64,000 nt of DNA from Clostridia bacterium. Lineage in GTDB: Bacteria; Bacillota; Clostridia; Oscillospirales; Acutalibacteraceae. Both the position numbers and the translations under genes were made by a program. Positions within the stretch are counted from its first letter, which is position 1. Every line of letters starts with the position of its first letter. This document shows, piece after piece, positions 61,121-64,000 of the stretch. The stretch lies in the NCBI GenBank assembly GCA_017517135.1, contig JAFXAK010000030.1, positions 1 through 64,000 of the forward strand. The letters are read 5' to 3'. The notes beneath the pieces were generated by a model. It was not told the DNA's origin, searched no databases, and worked only from the letters and a program-made list of their open reading frames with translations.

Positions 61121-61145
61121 GAGTGGGGCAACCCGCTCTTTTGTT
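61121..61145 (+). promoter_or_regulatory. Leader hairpin with T run upstream of rimP
   Basis: GAGTGGG (61121-61127) pairs with CCCGCTC (61132-61138), with a G-U pair, then TTTTGTTTTG. A terminator-like hairpin about 50 nt ahead of rimP could attenuate the operon; NusA, encoded in it, may be involved (inference). Nothing else is seen in 60978-61120 apart from AT-rich promoter-like DNA. Confidence 0.6.
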
Positions 61146-61192
61146 TTGCTTGGGCAAAATTTTTACTAAAACAACTTCAGGAGGTATGCTTT

Positions 61193-61672
61193 TTGGCAGA
61201 GAAACGCAAAAACACGGTAAGTGTTGTATGGGAGCTTGCCGAGCCTATTGCAAAGAGTATAGGCTTGATACTTTGGGATGTAAAATTTCTTAAAGAGGGC
61301 GCAAACTGGTATCTGCGTATCATAATAGATAAGGAAGGCGGCATAGGTATTGACGATTGTGTTGCAATGAATGATGCGATCGATGCACCGCTTGATGCGC
61401 TTGATCCTATCGAGCAGAGCTATAATCTTCAGATATCCTCTCCCGGTATTGAAAGAGAGCTTGTCAGAGATTTCCATTTTGAAAGATATATGGGTTCAAG
61501 GGTTCAGCTTAAGCTTCGTCAGGCTTTTGAGGGCGTAAAGCTGCACAAGTGTGTTCTTGAAGGCTTTGAAGACGGTGTCGTGAGTGTCCGTTTTGCAGAC
61601 GGCAGCGTTCACAGCTTTGAAAAGCAGCAGTATTCAAGCATAAAGCTTGATGATTTTGACAGCGAAGAATAA
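61193..61672 (+). CDS. rimP: Ribosome maturation factor RimP
   Basis: 159 residues. The TTG start at 61193 follows AGGAGG at a good distance. N-terminal domain with EPIAKSIGLILWDVKFLKEG and LRIIIDKEGGIGIDDCV; motif LQISSPGIERELVRDFHFERYMG is diagnostic (core SSPGIERELV). Needed for 30S subunit maturation. First gene of the conserved rimP-nusA-ylxR-ylxQ-infB operon. Confidence 0.96.
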   Translation: MAEKRKNTVSVVWELAEPIAKSIGLILWDVKFLKEGANWYLRIIIDKEGGIGIDDCVAMNDAIDAPLDALDPIEQSYNLQISSPGIERELVRDFHFERYMGSRVQLKLRQAFEGVKLHKCVLEGFEDGVVSVRFADGSVHSFEKQQYSSIKLDDFDSEE

Positions 61673-61724
61673 ATCATATCATATATTGTATAAGAATGAG
61701 TAGGAAAGGACTGTATTATTAAAA

Positions 61725-62786
61725 ATGAACAAGGAATTAAGTAACGCAATAATGCTTTTCCAGAAGGAAAAAGGCATTTCCGAGGAGCTTCTCTGCGAAA
61801 AAATCTGTAACGCAGTTGCAGTTGCCGCAAGAAAGGAATTCGGAGTTAAGGAAGGTATCTTCTGCGAAATTGACAAGAAGGACTATGAGCTTAAAATCTA
61901 TATGAGAAAAACAGTTGTTGATGAAGTTTTTGACGATGCAATTGAAATTCTCGTTGAGGATGCTCAAGGCTATAAGCACGGTGCGATTGTGGGCGATATC
62001 ATTGATATTCCTCTTCAGATTGCAAACCTCGGCAGAATTGCCGCTCAGACAGTTAAGCATACTGTCCGTCAGGGTGTGAGAGAAATCGAGCACGAGCAGG
62101 TGCTTCAGCAGTTCCAGCAGAAGAACAGAGAGATTGTTACCGCAAAGGTAACAAATGTTGATCCCGTTACAGGCGATGCAACAGTTGAAATCTCAAAGTC
62201 CGAAACTCTGCTTCCCAAGAAGGAACAGATTCCCGGTGAAAAGCTCAATGTGGGTGACTTTATCAAGATTTACATTGTTGATGTAAAGAGCACGGAAAAA
62301 GGCCCCAAAATTATGATATCAAGAAATCACACAGGTCTTGTAAAGAGACTGTTTGAGCAGGAGGTTCCCGAAATCTACGACGGCTCCGTTGAAATCAAAT
62401 CCGTTTCAAGAGAAGCAGGCTCCAGAACAAAGATTGCCGTATACAGCAAGGATGAAAATGTTGACGCTATCGGCTCCTGCATAGGTCCCAGAGGTGCAAG
62501 AGTTAACACAATAATCGAAATGCTCGGCGGCGAAAAGATTGACATTGTAAAGTACAGCGAGGACCCCAAGGAATACATCGGCGCTGCTTTAGCTCCCGCA
62601 GAAATTGTAAGCGTTGAAATTCTTGACGAATCGGCCCGTTCCTGCAGAGTAACCGTTCCCGAGGCACAGCTGTCTCTCGCAATCGGTAACAAAGGTCAGA
62701 ATGCAAGACTTGCCGCAAGACTTACAGGCTGGAAAATAGACATCAAGCCCTTGTACGGTGACTATCAGTCAATGATACAGCTTTAA
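61725..62786 (+). CDS. nusA: Transcription termination/antitermination factor NusA
   Basis: 353 residues: N-terminal RNA polymerase-binding domain (about 1-130), S1 domain (about 135-200, with VTNVDPVTGDATVEI), KH1 (GSCIGPRGARVNTIIEML) and KH2 (LSLAIGNKGQNARLAARLTG). It lacks the C-terminal acidic repeats of proteobacterial NusA, as is usual in Firmicutes. Acts in pausing, termination and antitermination. 52 nt after rimP. Confidence 0.97.
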   Translation: MNKELSNAIMLFQKEKGISEELLCEKICNAVAVAARKEFGVKEGIFCEIDKKDYELKIYMRKTVVDEVFDDAIEILVEDAQGYKHGAIVGDIIDIPLQIANLGRIAAQTVKHTVRQGVREIEHEQVLQQFQQKNREIVTAKVTNVDPVTGDATVEISKSETLLPKKEQIPGEKLNVGDFIKIYIVDVKSTEKGPKIMISRNHTGLVKRLFEQEVPEIYDGSVEIKSVSREAGSRTKIAVYSKDENVDAIGSCIGPRGARVNTIIEMLGGEKIDIVKYSEDPKEYIGAALAPAEIVSVEILDESARSCRVTVPEAQLSLAIGNKGQNARLAARLTGWKIDIKPLYGDYQSMIQL

Positions 62787-62801
62787 GAGGAGCTGATAAA
62801 A

Positions 62802-63068
62802 ATGCAGCAGAGAAAAATCCCTATGAGAAAATGCACGGGCTGTAATGAAATGAAGCCTAAGAAAGAGCTTGTGCGTATAGTTAAATCTCCCGAGGGAGAA
62901 ATAAGTGTTGACCTTACGGGAAAGAAGAACGGCAGAGGGGCGTATATATGTCACGACATAAAGTGTCTTAACAGCGCCCAAAAGGCGAAAAGGCTCGAAA
63001 GGGCTTTTGAATGTTCAATTCCCGAAGAGGTGTATGAAAGACTCACAAAGGAGCTTTCCGATGAATAA
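62802..63068 (+). CDS. ylxR: YlxR/RnpM family RNA-binding protein
   Basis: 88 residues. The opening MRKCTGCNEMKPKKELVRIV is diagnostic for the family, and NGRGAYICHD follows. Reported to bind RNase P RNA and affect its activity (RnpM). AGGAG precedes the ATG. Overlaps the next gene by 8 nt. Confidence 0.95.
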   Translation: MQQRKIPMRKCTGCNEMKPKKELVRIVKSPEGEISVDLTGKKNGRGAYICHDIKCLNSAQKAKRLERAFECSIPEEVYERLTKELSDE

Positions 63069-63348
63069 AACACTTTCACTTTTAGGAATATGCCGAAAAG
63101 CGGGAAAGCTGAGTGTAGGCCACGATATGGTTTTTCAATCGGTGAGAAAAGGAAAAGCTAAGCTTATCGTGCTGACAAAGGATGCTTCTCCCCGCCATAT
63201 AAGAGAATTGGAAGCCGCTGAATTTGCAGGCAGAGTAATAACGCTTGAGGATACATCCGATATAGTGGGTGCTTCAATCGGAAAACGCTGCTGTATTTAT
63301 GCGGTGGAGGATGATGGCTTTGCCAAGGCAATAGAGAAAACAGTCTAA
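63061..63348 (+). CDS. ylxQ: L7Ae-type ribosomal/RNA-binding protein YlxQ
   Basis: 95 residues from ATG 63061; an in-frame upstream start at 63007 lies inside ylxR and is not needed. L7Ae-like fold with LLGICRKAGKLSVGHDMVFQ and KLIVLTKDASPRHIREL. Predicted to bind kink-turn RNA. The start codon lies within the end of ylxR, so translation is probably coupled. Confidence 0.94.
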   Translation: MNKTLSLLGICRKAGKLSVGHDMVFQSVRKGKAKLIVLTKDASPRHIRELEAAEFAGRVITLEDTSDIVGASIGKRCCIYAVEDDGFAKAIEKTV

Positions 63349-63364
63349 CAGGAGGGTTTAGCAG

Positions 63365-64000
63365 ATGGTTGTAAAGTATAAGGTACATGAGGTCGCAAAG
63401 GATTTTGATGTGAAGAGCAATGCAGTTGTTGATCTTCTCAAGAAATTCTCAGACACAGCGAAAAAGTCGCAGACATCTCTGACAACTGATGAACTTGATA
63501 TAATTTTTGATCATTTTACACAGGAAAACAGCGTGAAAAGCTTTGATGCTTTCTTCAGTATGAAGAAGCCTGAGGCTGAAGTGACACAAGAAGCTGCGCA
63601 AGAAGTTAAGACTGAGGAAGTAAAGGAAGAAAAGCCTCAGAAGGCTGAAAAGGCTGATGAAAAGAAGCCTGAAAGAAAGCCTGAAAACAAGCAGGAGAAG
63701 AAAAACGAAAAGGCTCCCGCTAAGGATACAAGACCTGACAACAGAAAAGGCGAAAAGAAGGACAATGCTCCCAGAAACGATGTCAAGCCTGCTAATCATA
63801 ACGATAAGCCTTTCAAGAAAAAGGAAAACAAGGGCGATGACACCTTTATTCAGTCAAGAACAAAGGGTGACAGAAAAACAGTCAATACCCGTGCAGAGGG
63901 CGTTGAACTCGACAAGTACAACGAAAAGTACGAAAATCTTTCCGCTGCATCCGTAAACGAAAGAGACACGGAAACCCGTAAGCAGAAGATTAAACAGAAA
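63365..64000 (+). CDS. infB: Translation initiation factor IF-2, N-terminal part
   Basis: Starts at ATG 63365 behind AGGAGGG and is still open at the window edge, so 212 codons are seen and the GTPase domain lies beyond. Residues of about 3-55 form the IF2_N motif (KYKVHEVAKDFDVKSNAVVD), followed by a long Lys/Glu-rich linker with many KPE and KKN units. Delivers initiator tRNA to the ribosome. Gene order and N-terminal motif make the call firm. Confidence 0.95.
   Translation, partial: MVVKYKVHEVAKDFDVKSNAVVDLLKKFSDTAKKSQTSLTTDELDIIFDHFTQENSVKSFDAFFSMKKPEAEVTQEAAQEVKTEEVKEEKPQKAEKADEKKPERKPENKQEKKNEKAPAKDTRPDNRKGEKKDNAPRNDVKPANHNDKPFKKKENKGDDTFIQSRTKGDRKTVNTRAEGVELDKYNEKYENLSAASVNERDTETRKQKIKQK

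Noticed and set aside
1-64000. CRISPR array, tRNA, rRNA or transposase genes
   Set aside because: Direct repeats found are coding linkers or Ig domains; no spaced identical repeats, no cloverleaf with CCA-like end and no transposase motifs were noticed. A tRNAscan or Infernal run could still find one.

Overview
The window looks like a chromosome segment from a spore-forming, carbohydrate-using gut-type Clostridia species, most likely Oscillospiraceae/Ruminococcaceae (inference). The supporting evidence is an alpha/beta-type small acid-soluble spore protein, WhiA and a SigH-like sigma factor, an HprK/ROK-kinase operon, cohesin and dockerin modules, many secreted multidomain surface proteins, LPXTG-type sorting, strong GGAGG ribosome binding sites and moderate-to-low GC. 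No rRNA, tRNA, CRISPR array, transposase, integrase or phage gene was seen.

Layout. 1-2 kb: hairpin-rich non-coding DNA, a family 4 uracil-DNA glycosylase and a single-cohesin wall-anchored protein. 2-9 kb: an intracellular alpha-glucan operon (glycogen phosphorylase then a GH13 enzyme), a DUF975 membrane protein and an unknown membrane-anchored protein. 9-19 kb: large secreted proteins, namely a dockerin-bearing double phosphoesterase, an Ig-repeat protein and a lectin/Ig-repeat protein split by a frameshift in an A7 tract. The last two have near-identical promoters, and an XRE regulator is divergent from one of them. 19-23.5 kb: DUF554, the NifU-like/GGGtGRT pair, then a small cassette (structured leader plus lipoprotein) lying between the GGGtGRT 3' end and a second, broken copy of that 3' end. 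23.7-31.3 kb: a 1.6-kresidue InlB/MucBP-like secreted protein and a GH116 glycosidase.

31.4-41.4 kb is a complete sortase-assembled pilus operon: coiled-coil protein, dedicated signal peptidase I, very large LPETG adhesin with an apparently dead CHAP-like domain, backbone pilin, class C sortase, minor pilin with an atypical LIDTG signal, and a second sortase. 41.5-43.2 kb is a secreted lipase-like protein with Cys at the nucleophile position. 43.3-47.6 kb is hprK-ROK kinase-murB-whiA-prolyl-tRNA deacylase. 47.8-55.2 kb holds a repeat-bearing lipoprotein, M28 peptidase, SASP, and an operon of phosphoesterase (non-AUG start), threonine aldolase and GH36 alpha-galactosidase. 55.2-55.6 kb is a dense array of small perfect hairpins. 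55.6-61 kb has a zinc ribbon protein, sigma factor, secreted PHP protein, ComF, Maf, a YhcG-type nuclease and a TSCPD protein. The window ends in rimP-nusA-ylxR-ylxQ-infB, with infB running off the edge.

Most noteworthy: (i) short hairpin modules of unrelated sequence between genes, one of which interrupts the broken GGGtGRT copy; (ii) a 124-nt long-hairpin leader plus intrinsic terminator in front of a lipoprotein gene; (iii) the A7 frameshift in a surface lectin; (iv) pseudoenzyme domains in two surface proteins; (v) a recurring amphipathic C-terminal helix on secreted proteins with no recognised anchor. All functional statements rest on reading the sequence and recalled family knowledge; no database search was run.
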